A stretch of 64,000 nt of DNA from Avoscillospira_A sp052117125. GTDB lineage: Bacteria > Bacillota > Clostridia > Oscillospirales > Oscillospiraceae. The position numbers were made by a program, and so were the translations under genes. Of the stretch, positions 1-7,733 are shown piece after piece; the first letter of the stretch is position 1, and the number at the start of each line of letters is the position of its first letter. The DNA lies in the NCBI RefSeq assembly GCF_052117125.1, contig NZ_JBQKJT010000004.1:1-64000 (forward strand). Direction: 5' to 3'. The notes under the pieces are model-generated. The model worked only from the letters and a program-made list of their open reading frames with translations. It made no database searches and had not been told where the DNA came from.

Positions 1-307
1 GCGGCTTGAAGTTGTGCGCTCTCGCGAAGAAATGCGCCGGGAAGCCTATGGTTTCCTGCCTGATGGGTGATTCGACAGCGCTTGCCTCAGCAATTGTGCG
101 GTGCTGCCCTAGTGTTTCTTCCTCAATGTCCTCAGCTTCAGACACTTCTTCCGGCTGCTCTGGTTCCTCTTTTTCTGTCTCCACCATTTCCACTTCTTCC
201 GTGGAGGCGGTTTTTTCCGGCTCATTCGGCTCCGTTTTTTCTTTGGTGCATCCCACCATGGAGATTACCAGAATGAGAATCAGAGCCAAAAGTCTCAGCT
301 TTTTCAT
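1..307 (-). CDS. Lipoprotein, C-terminal part outside window
   Basis: The leftward reading frame begins at an ATG at 307 and runs off the left edge, so only about 102 residues are seen. The start is a basic residue pair, a hydrophobic stretch and then a Gly-Cys about 20 residues in, followed by a Lys/Glu/Pro-rich linker. This is the usual layout of a lipoprotein signal peptide (cleavage before Cys) with a flexible tether to an unseen outer domain. The protein is expected to be lipid-anchored on the outer face of the membrane. The function of the missing domain cannot be told. Confidence 0.7.
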   Translation of the reverse strand, partial: MKKLRLLALILILVISMVGCTKEKTEPNEPEKTASTEEVEMVETEKEEPEQPEEVSEAEDIEEETLGQHRTIAEASAVESPIRQETIGFPAHFFARAHNFKP

Positions 308-398
308 CTATATCTTCCTCTCATACGATCATACAGACTTCCCGACAAGGTTGCCCGCTGGGGGTGAGATGCTTCCCAGCCCCCATTGGGCTTCCCCG

Positions 399-611
399 TC
401 GAGATAAATAAAAGCGGTGCAGGGTAAACAATCCCTACACCGCATGGAGGTACGACACAGAAGCCCATTGCCCGGAAAGCCAACTTGCAAAAACACTGGG
501 TTCCCGGTATAATGAGCGTGGCGCAGTTCTACTGCTGTGTGGGTGGTCACGACACCTGCATAGGGGCGTGAGATGTTGGCGCATCTCACGTCCTGCCTCT
601 ATTTATCTCGA
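399..611. ncRNA. Candidate structured RNA closed by 12-bp complementary ends
   Basis: The first 12 bases (399-410) are the exact reverse complement of the last 12 (600-611), and the closed 213-nt interval holds further strong hairpins. One is at 414-443 (10 paired positions with one mismatch). Another is at 567-590 (9 bp, 6-nt loop), which extends to 563-594 with G-T pairs. No convincing ORF lies inside. A long-range closing stem around internal hairpins is typical of large ornate bacterial RNAs, and the length is near that of raiA-type RNAs. Identity and strand are not established. Confidence 0.45.
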
Positions 612-1213
612 TGGCACTATTTTACTTCAATTCATAACTGAGTGCAAGCAGTATTTCGTGGTTTGGATTCGTCCAGGCCACGTTTTTTATTGCCGTATTG
701 CAGCATTATCCATATCACGCACTCAGAGTTTCTTTCATGTGGAACAATCACCCCCAGATCTTTTTATCAACATCACTGACCACACTATTTTCCGCTGTCT
801 TGCCTTCCTCAGAATTTTGGGATTTTTTGCAACCACGCCGAAAACACCCCAATGTATACCAGATTTTTCAAACCTGTATCACCGGTAAAAATTCCTTTGT
901 ATGGCCTATTTTTTCTTTTGTTTCAATGAAAAAATTGCCCTTTTCATTTGTTCGGCTACTGGTTTGAATTTTTCCCAAAAGCCGGATGGCGTCATGTACC
1001 CCCTATTTTTCCCCACTGTCCACCATGGCCCGTATCATACCCCTCTCACCCCCTGTCTCTCATTCTGGGACCAGTTCCAACCATTCCCACCCCCTTCTAC
1101 GTTTTCACAAAGTCCCCCATAAACGGCCACTGGGCCATTGTGGCCCTACATCTTGCACACCATTTCTCCAATGTGGTTTCTTTAAGTCTTGTACTTGTCC
1201 ATTCATTCAGGAC
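612..1213. other. Non-coding stretch, no gene seen
   Basis: AT-rich first half, C-rich second half (about 1000-1110). The open frames here lack ribosome sites and have odd composition. A short inverted repeat sits near 1126-1146. Nothing else is supported. Confidence 0.5.
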
Positions 1214-1246
1214 AAAGTGGGCCATCCCCCATGGGTGGCCCACTTT
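1214..1246 (-). terminator. Terminator-like hairpin after the 1255-1731 gene
   Basis: An 11-bp perfect stem (1214-1224 with 1236-1246) with an inner CCC/GGG pairing starts 8 nt past the stop codon of the leftward gene. The following T run is short, so its efficiency is uncertain. Confidence 0.55.
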
Positions 1247-1254
1247 CCGGCTCG

Positions 1255-1731
1255 CTATTTTTTGGCAGTCTCTTTGGTTCTCTCTTGGGTCTGCGGCTCT
1301 AATTCCCATGCACACCGGAGGGTATCACCGTCCAGGACAACACCATTGACAGCCCCCAGATCCAGAAGCGCCTTGATCTTATCGGCACAAAACGTCTGAC
1401 GGCCAAACCGGGAGGAAATGACTTTGAAGTTATCGCCGTCTCTCCGATAAACGGTATACATCAGATTGGCAACCGCTGCCGGGTCGGTGCTGGTCAAGGT
1501 ACCAATACCAGTTTTGACCATGATGGCATGAAAGCCCTTGGCCTCATCCAGTTTCAACGCACCATTGGCATCCAGCACCATGCCCAGCACATCCCCGGCC
1601 TTGACTGCCTCGCCCAGCTGCTTGACCGTCCTACCGATCACTTCACCGCCATTGACAGCAGCGTTAAACACCTCATACCCCGTCACACGCTGGCCCAGGT
1701 CAACCCGATTGATGACAAACTTCTTTTCCAT
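1255..1731 (-). CDS. Protein of unknown function (158 aa)
   Basis: A soluble 158-residue protein with no signal peptide or membrane segment. The ATG at 1731 follows an AAAGGGG ribosome site. The N-terminal half is rich in Gly/Val/Ala and reads like a small beta-barrel or coat/decoration-type fold. The C-terminal half ends in a Lys/Thr/Glu-rich tail. I do not recognise a family. The gene stands alone, with its own hairpin terminator on one side and the repeated non-coding elements upstream. Confidence 0.65.
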   Translation of the reverse strand: MEKKFVINRVDLGQRVTGYEVFNAAVNGGEVIGRTVKQLGEAVKAGDVLGMVLDANGALKLDEAKGFHAIMVKTGIGTLTSTDPAAVANLMYTVYRRDGDNFKVISSRFGRQTFCADKIKALLDLGAVNGVVLDGDTLRCAWELEPQTQERTKETAKK

Positions 1732-1862
1732 ACTGTAATACCCCTTTATTCTTGATTGTTGGTCAGGTTCTATCTCCCAACCACACCTGGATTATAACGC
1801 TGTGTTCTTACGGTGACTGCTGACGATATAGCCGGAGTTTCCATATCTGAGTTGGTGAGTGT

Positions 1863-2129
1863 GTCGCAATTCAACAGTTCCATATGGTATCTATCTTTCT
1901 GGCTATGAGCCATTATTCTGAGTAGAGCTATGGTATAGTCAATTTATCTATCCAGTTTTGGTTTTGGTAGCGTGTAGTATATAGGGTGGTGTCGTTTGTG
2001 CGGTACCATCCTCATTCTTTTACTGGTGATACCTGAGTTCCATTGGCATCAGCCAAACATTACTTGCCTGTCAGTGATGGAATATGAGAATATATGAAAA
2101 CAGCACTGTGCCAGATCGCACAGTGCTGT
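1863..2129. repeat. Tandem non-coding repeat, copy A (most diverged)
   Basis: This shares the TGTCGCA start, the TTTTGGTAGCGTGTAGT core, the TTGTGCGGTACCA block, CAGCCAAACA and the closing hairpin (ACAGCACTGTGC, 6-nt loop, GCACAGTGCTGT at 2100-2129) with the next two copies. Between the blocks it is more diverged. On the minus strand the hairpin is followed by TTTT, as in an intrinsic terminator. Confidence 0.75.
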
Positions 2130-2232
2130 CAGTTATCATCCTCATTTGTTATCCTGTTTGAAACTCACCGGTATCCCATCCAAATCCTCAACGTTATATT
2201 ATTTTTATATTCATGCTACTATTATTACATTA

Positions 2233-2483
2233 TTTGTCGCAGTTCCAATGATACTCCCCTATGAGTCATTCTTCTATGCCTTGGGGGAGTATAGTTTTGC
2301 TATCCAGTTTTGTTTTTGGTAGCGTGTAGTGTGTAGGGGGGAGTCGCTTGTGCGGTACCACTCTTTTTCTTCTATGGGTAGTTACTGAAATATGTTTTGT
2401 CTCAGCCAAACATGATCTGCTTGCAACTGATTGAATATTAGAATATATAAAAAACAGCACTGTGCCAAATCGCACTGTGCTGT
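2233..2483. repeat. Tandem non-coding repeat, copy B
   Basis: Close relative of copy C over its full length. Near its left end 2251-2259 pairs perfectly with 2284-2292. The closing hairpin is at 2454-2483 with one mismatch, and on the minus strand it is followed by six T residues. No credible ORF with a ribosome site lies inside. These look like repeated RNA genes or regulatory cassettes rather than a protein repeat. Confidence 0.75.
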
Positions 2484-2539
2484 ATCTACTCTATACTTAA
2501 AAAGTATCACCATTATATTCACGCTACTATTATTACATG

Positions 2540-2789
2540 ATTTGTCGCAGTTCAAATTATATTCCCCATAAGTCATTCTTGTATGCCTTGGTGGAGTATA
2601 GTTTAGCTATCCAGTTTTAGTTTTGGTAGCGTGTAGTGTGTAGGGGGGAGTCGTTTGTGCGGCACTACTCTTTTTCTTCTATGGGTAGTTACTGAAATAT
2701 GTTTTGTATCAGCCAAACACGATCTGCTTGCATTGGGTTGAATATCTGTATCAATAAAAACAGCACTGTGCCAGATCACACAGTGCTGT
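2540..2789. repeat. Tandem non-coding repeat, copy C
   Basis: Starts 307 bp after copy B and has the same block order. The left stem is kept although bases differ from copy B (a G-T pair replaces an A-T pair). The closing hairpin at 2760-2789 has one end mismatch and is followed by a T run on the minus strand. Confidence 0.75.
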
Positions 2790-2856
2790 CATAAATACCT
2801 ATATATATGCTATCCTATAAAATCAACAGAACATATATACTGCTTATAGGTCGTGG

Positions 2857-2880
2857 CTCAGTAACTCGGTAACTCAGTAA
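2857..2880. repeat. 8-bp tandem repeat, three units
   Basis: CTCAGTAA, CTCGGTAA, CTCAGTAA in direct succession, between the non-coding repeat array and the methylase gene. Role unknown. Confidence 0.6.
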
Positions 2881-2936
2881 CTTTCTGGTTGCCGCTCTCT
2901 TTCTTTTACAGTAGCACAGTTGTTTCCGTTCGTCAA

Positions 2937-4250
2937 TCAAAAGTTTTTCCAAACAATTTCTTTCCGCACATTGCCAGCCACACTTCCCACACTGGTAGTG
3001 GTTTCAAACTCATACTTCTTCCATTGCGGTGCTTTCAGATATTGGTTATATAGGGCATTGTCGTAATTGCTCACGACAATCTTGGCACGGGCATTTTGAA
3101 TGGTTTTCAAAAACAGCTCGTGATCCTCCCGGCCCCAGGACAGCTTATACGTTTTCCCCAGGTTTTTTGTGTCATCCTCGGGAGCCAGATAGGAGGGATC
3201 CAGGTAAAAGCATACAGCCTTGTCATTCAAGCGGTCGGTGTTCATTAAAAACGGCAAGGCTCCTACCTGTGTGACCTGGACGCCCAGCATACGTTCCGCC
3301 ACATCATACAGTTTGCAAACCCTTGTCAAATACTGCTCCCGGCTCTGAAATCTCTGGGCGGTAAATACTTCTCCCATGCCGTCCCGGCTCATGGTATAGA
3401 CAATCCATGTTGCAGCAGCCAAACTGACGTCATCTGCCACCTGAACCTCGTGATGATTCCCTGCATTGGCATATGCGGAAAGATACAATTCTCTCCCATA
3501 CGCTTTTTGCATTTGCGTGGCGTCGTACTTGCTCGGCGCTCCTTGTTCAATGGCCTGTATTCTCTTTTGAATCCGAGCCTTTTTATCTGTGGTAGCGTCC
3601 GCTTTCTTCATCCCAGCGGCCAGTTTTTCCAGATATGCCTCCGTCACTTCCGCTGCAATCCTGCCGCCCGACAAACGCACTGTTTCCCGACAAATTGGCT
3701 GGAAAATCTGCAAGAATTCCTCTACATCCGTCTGGAATTGCCGTAGCATGGTGATTTCCTGTTCTGACAAACCACCCTTCTGCGTAAGATCATCCAGCGG
3801 GGTAAAGTCCATTTGCTCCCGGCACTGGTTGAGGTTCCTGCGAAGCTGTTTGATCCATGGCTCTGCGTCTGGATGCCGTTTGTTCAGTTCTCCCAAATAC
3901 TGCTTGAACTGCCGTTTGATTTCCTCAAAGTAATCGTCCTCTTCCAGGTTCCTGAGCCGCACAGCGGCATAAAACGTCTCGGGGGTACACTCCGTATGGC
4001 TCAGGCAGTCAATGACCTCCTGGGCCTTCTGTGGGTCGCTCATGCAGCGCATAAACGCACATAAGCCAACACTGGCATCATTGTAGAGTTCAACATGGTG
4101 CCTGGGCTTATTCAAAAGCACCCTGGCCCCACCACCAAACGGCTCAATATAAACATCTGTATGCCGATAGTCCAGCATTTCACAAATCATGGGGGACAGG
4201 GCTGCTTTGCCTCCATAGTAGGGAAAGGCACTGAGTACTTTCCTGCTCAT
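2937..4250 (-). CDS. DNA adenine methylase, D12 class
   Basis: Transfers a methyl group from SAM to adenine N6 in DNA. The N-terminus has the FPYYGGK segment near residue 8 and the IEPFGGGARVLL SAM-binding motif soon after, as in Dam/D12-class enzymes. The catalytic motif near residue 351 reads DPSY rather than DPPY, a tolerated variant. At 437 aa it is longer than Dam (about 270), because of a charged, largely helical insertion of roughly 150 residues between the two motifs. It overlaps the upstream gene by 4 bp (ATGA), so the two are co-translated. No restriction endonuclease is adjacent; phage-like or orphan methylation is the likely setting. Confidence 0.88.
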   Translation of the reverse strand: MSRKVLSAFPYYGGKAALSPMICEMLDYRHTDVYIEPFGGGARVLLNKPRHHVELYNDASVGLCAFMRCMSDPQKAQEVIDCLSHTECTPETFYAAVRLRNLEEDDYFEEIKRQFKQYLGELNKRHPDAEPWIKQLRRNLNQCREQMDFTPLDDLTQKGGLSEQEITMLRQFQTDVEEFLQIFQPICRETVRLSGGRIAAEVTEAYLEKLAAGMKKADATTDKKARIQKRIQAIEQGAPSKYDATQMQKAYGRELYLSAYANAGNHHEVQVADDVSLAAATWIVYTMSRDGMGEVFTAQRFQSREQYLTRVCKLYDVAERMLGVQVTQVGALPFLMNTDRLNDKAVCFYLDPSYLAPEDDTKNLGKTYKLSWGREDHELFLKTIQNARAKIVVSNYDNALYNQYLKAPQWKKYEFETTTSVGSVAGNVRKEIVWKNF

Positions 4251-4933
4251 GCTTCTGCTTCCTTGGCTGCACCCTTTATGGCAGCGTCAAACTTCTCCTG
4301 GTACAAACAGACGCACTTTTTCTTGACCTTATCGGCACCCACCGGGGCCACATAATCCAAGCAGCCACGATTGACCAGTGTATAGCCTTTCTGGAATAAA
4401 TACTCCTGTATGGCCTTGGGCGTTATCTTGCTCAGCTGGCTTTGCAGCAGTTCTTCCCCAAACGTTTTAACTGGAATGGCGTAAACCTTACAGCTATTCA
4501 ATTCATGGCGTGGTTTGAGCGTAATTGCCTGTATGTCACCGGCTGAAATGATACTGTCCAGTAAACCCAAAATATCCTGCCATGTATCATCATCAATGAC
4601 ATATCCATCATAGGCAGAAATTGGCTCAAGAGAATAGTAGTTTTCTTTGATACATCTGGCAAGATCCATGCAGTCGGGCCGTGACAGCATGACGCCATAC
4701 CGGTTTAGGGTCATCAGCCCTGCTTCCATGTCAGCCGGGCTAATCTGGATTTTGCCCAACAACTCCGAGTCCTTGATTTCCCCCTCATATGCAGCAACAG
4801 AAATCTTTTCTTCGTTGTTCCCCTTGTCATTCCCTTTATTTTTAAGCCGTTGGATTTCCAGGACAAAACCTTTCCCTGTAATGGTGTGCTTTTCTGATTT
4901 ATCTGTATTGTCAATCGTCCAAAATTCTGCCAC
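4247..4933 (-). CDS. Unknown protein coupled to the adenine methylase
   Basis: I place the start at GTG 4933, preceded by AGGAGGGG with good spacing; an in-frame ATG at 4972 lacks a ribosome site. The product is 228 aa, soluble and mixed alpha/beta. A Lys/Asn/Asp-rich stretch near residue 35 is probably a loop, and the C-terminal region could be a winged-helix-like unit. The stop overlaps the methylase start, so it likely acts with it, perhaps in target choice or protection. No family is recognised. Confidence 0.6.
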   Translation of the reverse strand: MAEFWTIDNTDKSEKHTITGKGFVLEIQRLKNKGNDKGNNEEKISVAAYEGEIKDSELLGKIQISPADMEAGLMTLNRYGVMLSRPDCMDLARCIKENYYSLEPISAYDGYVIDDDTWQDILGLLDSIISAGDIQAITLKPRHELNSCKVYAIPVKTFGEELLQSQLSKITPKAIQEYLFQKGYTLVNRGCLDYVAPVGADKVKKKCVCLYQEKFDAAIKGAAKEAEA

Positions 4934-5269
4934 GGAAACCCCTCCTGTTGTGTTGTAAAAATAACCTAGCAAGCCCTGATGATTTACTTACAATGTATCA
5001 TAAGACAGACTTGTTGTCCATGCTGGCAGAAATACGTTTTCAGGCACAAAAAAGCCCCCCTTATACCCAAAGGGAGGCCGTGCGAAAAAATTGTGAAAAC
5101 TTTTACCAACCGATAGCCACAATACTCAGCAGTAGTCTATCATTTCATCAGGAAGGTCCCCAGGGATTCTCCCAGCACCTTACGGAGTCCCCACTGTTCT
5201 TTCATAAGTGAAAATTCCAGAAAATACTCAAAACAAGCCAAAACCACACGTTTTCCCCCAAATAAAAAG

Positions 5270-5304
5270 AAGTATGGTATAGGCAATACACCTATACCAT
5301 ACTT
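5270..5304 (-). terminator. Intrinsic terminator of the 5.4-10 kb operon
   Basis: A perfect 14-bp stem (5270-5283 with 5291-5304) with a 7-nt loop is followed on the minus strand by CTTTTTATTT. It lies about 160 bp past the last gene of the leftward operon. Confidence 0.8.
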
Positions 5305-5313
5305 GACCTTTGG

Positions 5314-5456
5314 AGTGTAAGACCAATAAAGATGTTTGCGAAAACCCTTTATTTGCAAGGCTTTGCGGGTCAGCGCCGCTTATTTTTTCTTTTTTTCGGC
5401 TGGGACTTGGCGGATTTTCTGCCGAAGGGGGATTTTAGTGTAAGACCAAAAAAGAT
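5314..5456. repeat. Pair of 20-bp direct repeats, 123 bp apart
   Basis: AGTGTAAGACCAATAAAGAT at 5314-5333 recurs at 5437-5456 with one difference. Both lie between the operon's last stop codon and its terminator. They may be remnants of a duplication or protein sites. The rest of the 4934-5462 gap shows no gene. Confidence 0.65.
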
Positions 5457-5462
5457 ATCCGC

Positions 5463-5720
5463 CTATTCATACTTCTTCAGCTTCTGACAGCCATCGGTGA
5501 ATCGCGTCAGCCCTTCTTCTCCCTCAAGGGCATCTTCATCCTGCGGCATATCGGGAAAGAGGTGTTCATTACTCAGCCTGTAATAATTGATTGGTATACT
5601 TCCCCCACGGCTTTTTTCCTGGGATTCTCGGATACAAAGAGCAAGAAAAATCTGCTCAAATCTTTCCTTGTCTTCAGGGGATAACTGCAACATATAATCT
5701 TCATTATGGTAATGTTTCAT
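5463..5720 (-). CDS. Small acidic protein of unknown function
   Basis: 85 residues, Glu/Asp-rich, soluble, no recognised family. It is the last gene of a leftward operon of eight genes and is separated from the next gene by about 40 bp. The composition suggests a small helical protein. Confidence 0.55.
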   Translation of the reverse strand: MKHYHNEDYMLQLSPEDKERFEQIFLALCIRESQEKSRGGSIPINYYRLSNEHLFPDMPQDEDALEGEEGLTRFTDGCQKLKKYE

Positions 5721-5760
5721 TTCTCAGCACCAAGGTTCCGATATGAGAAGGAGATGCCGC

Positions 5761-6072
5761 TTAGCCCTGACATTCATCCCGGATGAAATCATATAGGGCT
5801 TCCGGCTCCTTCAGACACCATTTGGTTTTTTCGTCTTCGGTCCAGACCTCATAGTCCGGAGCGGCATCGTAAATCCACCAGCTGATGTAGTCGTACTTGT
5901 CGTTGACCGCTTCCTCCAACACATTCAGTAAGGCGGAAAGAAGCTGCGGCCCGCCCTCAAAAACGAAATGACCATCGCCCACCAGATTGAGCGCCTCACT
6001 GAATTGTGCGTCTCTTTTCCTCTGGGCTTGGATCTTCCGCAGGGCTTCGCAGAAGGTTTTCTTGGACAGCAT
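5761..6072 (-). CDS. Conserved-looking small protein
   Basis: 103 residues. The N-terminal third is a basic helix. The C-terminal half is rich in Trp/Tyr/Asp (a SWWIYDAAPDYEVW stretch near residue 65), which resembles small uncharacterised proteins of Clostridia mobile regions. The start shares bases with the stop of the upstream gene, so it is translationally coupled. Confidence 0.6.
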   Translation of the reverse strand: MLSKKTFCEALRKIQAQRKRDAQFSEALNLVGDGHFVFEGGPQLLSALLNVLEEAVNDKYDYISWWIYDAAPDYEVWTEDEKTKWCLKEPEALYDFIRDECQG

Positions 6073-6296
6073 CAGAAATCACCTCGGGGTTCGTAGCTCT
6101 CCGCTTCCAACTCAGCTTTCCATTTCAGAAGCAGCGAAACGGCCTCTTCCTGCGTGGCAGGATCGGTGCAGAATTCAAAGAAACGCACGATCAGCATTTC
6201 CGGTGTCAGACCAAGTGGTGCTATCACTGTTTTCAGTTCTTCCAACACATCCGCATCCACTTGAATCTCCACAATTTCGTACTTCTTCTCATCCAT
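6072..6296 (-). CDS. Small RelB/DinJ-like protein
   Basis: 74 residues from the ATG at 6296; a second ATG at 6308 would add four. The N-terminus alternates as in a beta strand (EIVEIQVDADVLEEL), followed by a helix, an LGLTPEMLI turn and a second helix ending in Phe. This is the pattern of RelB/DinJ-type ribbon-helix-helix proteins, which bind DNA as dimers and often act as antitoxins. It overlaps both neighbours and no RelE-like toxin is beside it. The assignment is by pattern only. Confidence 0.5.
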   Translation of the reverse strand: MDEKKYEIVEIQVDADVLEELKTVIAPLGLTPEMLIVRFFEFCTDPATQEEAVSLLLKWKAELEAESYEPRGDF

Positions 6297-7173
6297 TGGA
6301 TTTTTCATCTCCATTTGAATCTTCCTGCCGGAGCTCAGCAAGCCGCTGCTGAAACAACTCCAGAAGTTCTTTCCAGACCTGCGGCTTCTTGAGAGGCTCC
6401 ATCGGTTCTTCCAGTTCCCGCTCCAGATCGGCCACGGCCACCGACAGCGTCTTTTCATCGAACAGGCGGTAGTGACATCGGGCATATCGGACGACCGCTT
6501 CGCTCTCCTCATCTTCCGTTCGCATGGCATAGCGGAGGGCACAGTTGATGACACAGCCAAAGTCATCCACATAGTCGAAATCGAACCAGGAGGCCGGACA
6601 GAGGACAAGATCATCCTTCCCTTCATCGGTGATCACCAGCCCGATGTTTTCACGGCTTACCCGTTCCAACACGGCATCCAGATCAGCTGCCAGCGCCTGA
6701 CGTGAGATGCGCTCCATGCTTTCCAGTGATTGTAAAATCGGCATTGTTTCCTTCCTCCTGTCCTCTTGTCCGATTTCTTCAGATATGAGCAGTCGGCTGA
6801 GACTGTTCCACAGCCGGGGATATGGCTCCTGTTCTCCATATCGGTTCAGATGATATTGAATCTCCGCCGCAGCGGCGGAACGGGTGCTCTCGTCCAGGCA
6901 GCTCAGATTCCGGCAGGTGAAATCCACAGCGATGCTGGGCATATAGGTGTGCCGTCCCATACTGTACCGAATCGCCGCCAGAATGATATGCCGCAGTCCT
7001 TCCTCCCAAACGGGGGCAAGGATTCTTGCCGGAAACAGCAGTCCTGTGTTCCCCTTTCGGGATTGGAGTGGCAGGCCGCTTTCCTCGGCTCGCTCCAGCG
7101 TGTGCTGCCAGTCTCGACGAGCGATGGAACTGGCCAGAGGTTCCGCCTCATAAAATCCCTTTCTTCTTTTCAC
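6289..7173 (-). CDS. Unknown 294-aa protein of the phosphoesterase operon
   Basis: A soluble, mostly helical protein. The first 100 residues hold a Trp/His/Tyr-rich patch (IRYSMGRHTYMP near 88) and the last 60 are highly charged and probably coiled. No signal peptide, membrane segment or recognised motif is visible. The start overlaps the metallophosphoesterase gene by 4 bp, and the gene belongs to a single transcript with two phosphoesterases. Confidence 0.6.
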   Translation of the reverse strand: MKRRKGFYEAEPLASSIARRDWQHTLERAEESGLPLQSRKGNTGLLFPARILAPVWEEGLRHIILAAIRYSMGRHTYMPSIAVDFTCRNLSCLDESTRSAAAAEIQYHLNRYGEQEPYPRLWNSLSRLLISEEIGQEDRRKETMPILQSLESMERISRQALAADLDAVLERVSRENIGLVITDEGKDDLVLCPASWFDFDYVDDFGCVINCALRYAMRTEDEESEAVVRYARCHYRLFDEKTLSVAVADLERELEEPMEPLKKPQVWKELLELFQQRLAELRQEDSNGDEKSNG

Positions 7174-7733
7174 GGCTGCACCTCCGGTTCCGCTTTCTGC
7201 TGGCCTTTATGCAGGAGATTGTTGGCTTCCATCTCCTCGAAGGTGACCGGCTCGAAGCGATTGACATCCACCCCGGCATTCAGCATCCGCTCGTTTGCCT
7301 GAATGAGCGGCCAGTAGTCCGCATCGGTATTTCCGTGGATGTGACCAAAGACCATGTAGCACCGCATGATATGCGGCCAGGACATCATGGGGTAGTGGCA
7401 GAGGGTGTACTGCCGCTTTCCGTCCGTGATATACAGCAGATTGCTCACGCTTTCAAAGAATCGCTCCGTCTGACAATTCTGGACCCATCCCCGGTCGTGA
7501 TTCTCAAGGATGAGATGCTTCTTTCCCCGCAGCCGCCGCAGGTATTCCTCCGGCGGCTTTTTGCTCCGGTAGATGAGGTCGCCGAGGATATAGACGGTGT
7601 CCTTCCCTGTGACCTTGCGGTTCCAGTTTTCGATGAGGGTTTCGTCCATCTCCTCAATGCTGGAGAAGGGCCGGTTGCAAAGCCGGATGCAGTTCTCGTG
7701 ACCGAGATGCAGGTCAGAGGTAAAGAAAATCAT
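7170..7733 (-). CDS. Metallophosphoesterase with altered GNH motif
   Basis: A calcineurin-like phosphoesterase of 187 aa. It shows the metal-binding motifs DLHLGH (residues 7-12), GD (51-52), CHYP (112-115) and GHIHGN (130-135), in the order of the MPE fold. The usual GNHD/E motif reads ENHD (77-80); the metal and catalytic Asn and His are kept but the Gly is changed. Such enzymes cleave phosphomonoesters, phosphodiesters or nucleotides with two metal ions. The substrate is unknown. It overlaps both neighbours by 4 bp. Confidence 0.85.
   Translation of the reverse strand: MIFFTSDLHLGHENCIRLCNRPFSSIEEMDETLIENWNRKVTGKDTVYILGDLIYRSKKPPEEYLRRLRGKKHLILENHDRGWVQNCQTERFFESVSNLLYITDGKRQYTLCHYPMMSWPHIMRCYMVFGHIHGNTDADYWPLIQANERMLNAGVDVNRFEPVTFEEMEANNLLHKGQQKAEPEVQP

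Noticed and set aside
948..1399. Overlapping 130-codon rightward frames in the C-rich stretch
   Set aside because: Pro/His/Ser-rich low-complexity products without start signals.
2382..2576. Leftward 64-codon frame within the non-coding repeat
   Set aside because: Not kept in the other two copies and no ribosome site; the repeat is better seen as RNA or regulatory.
1863..2789. CRISPR array
   Set aside because: Repeat units are about 0.3 kb and only three; no short repeat/spacer pattern and no cas genes in the window.
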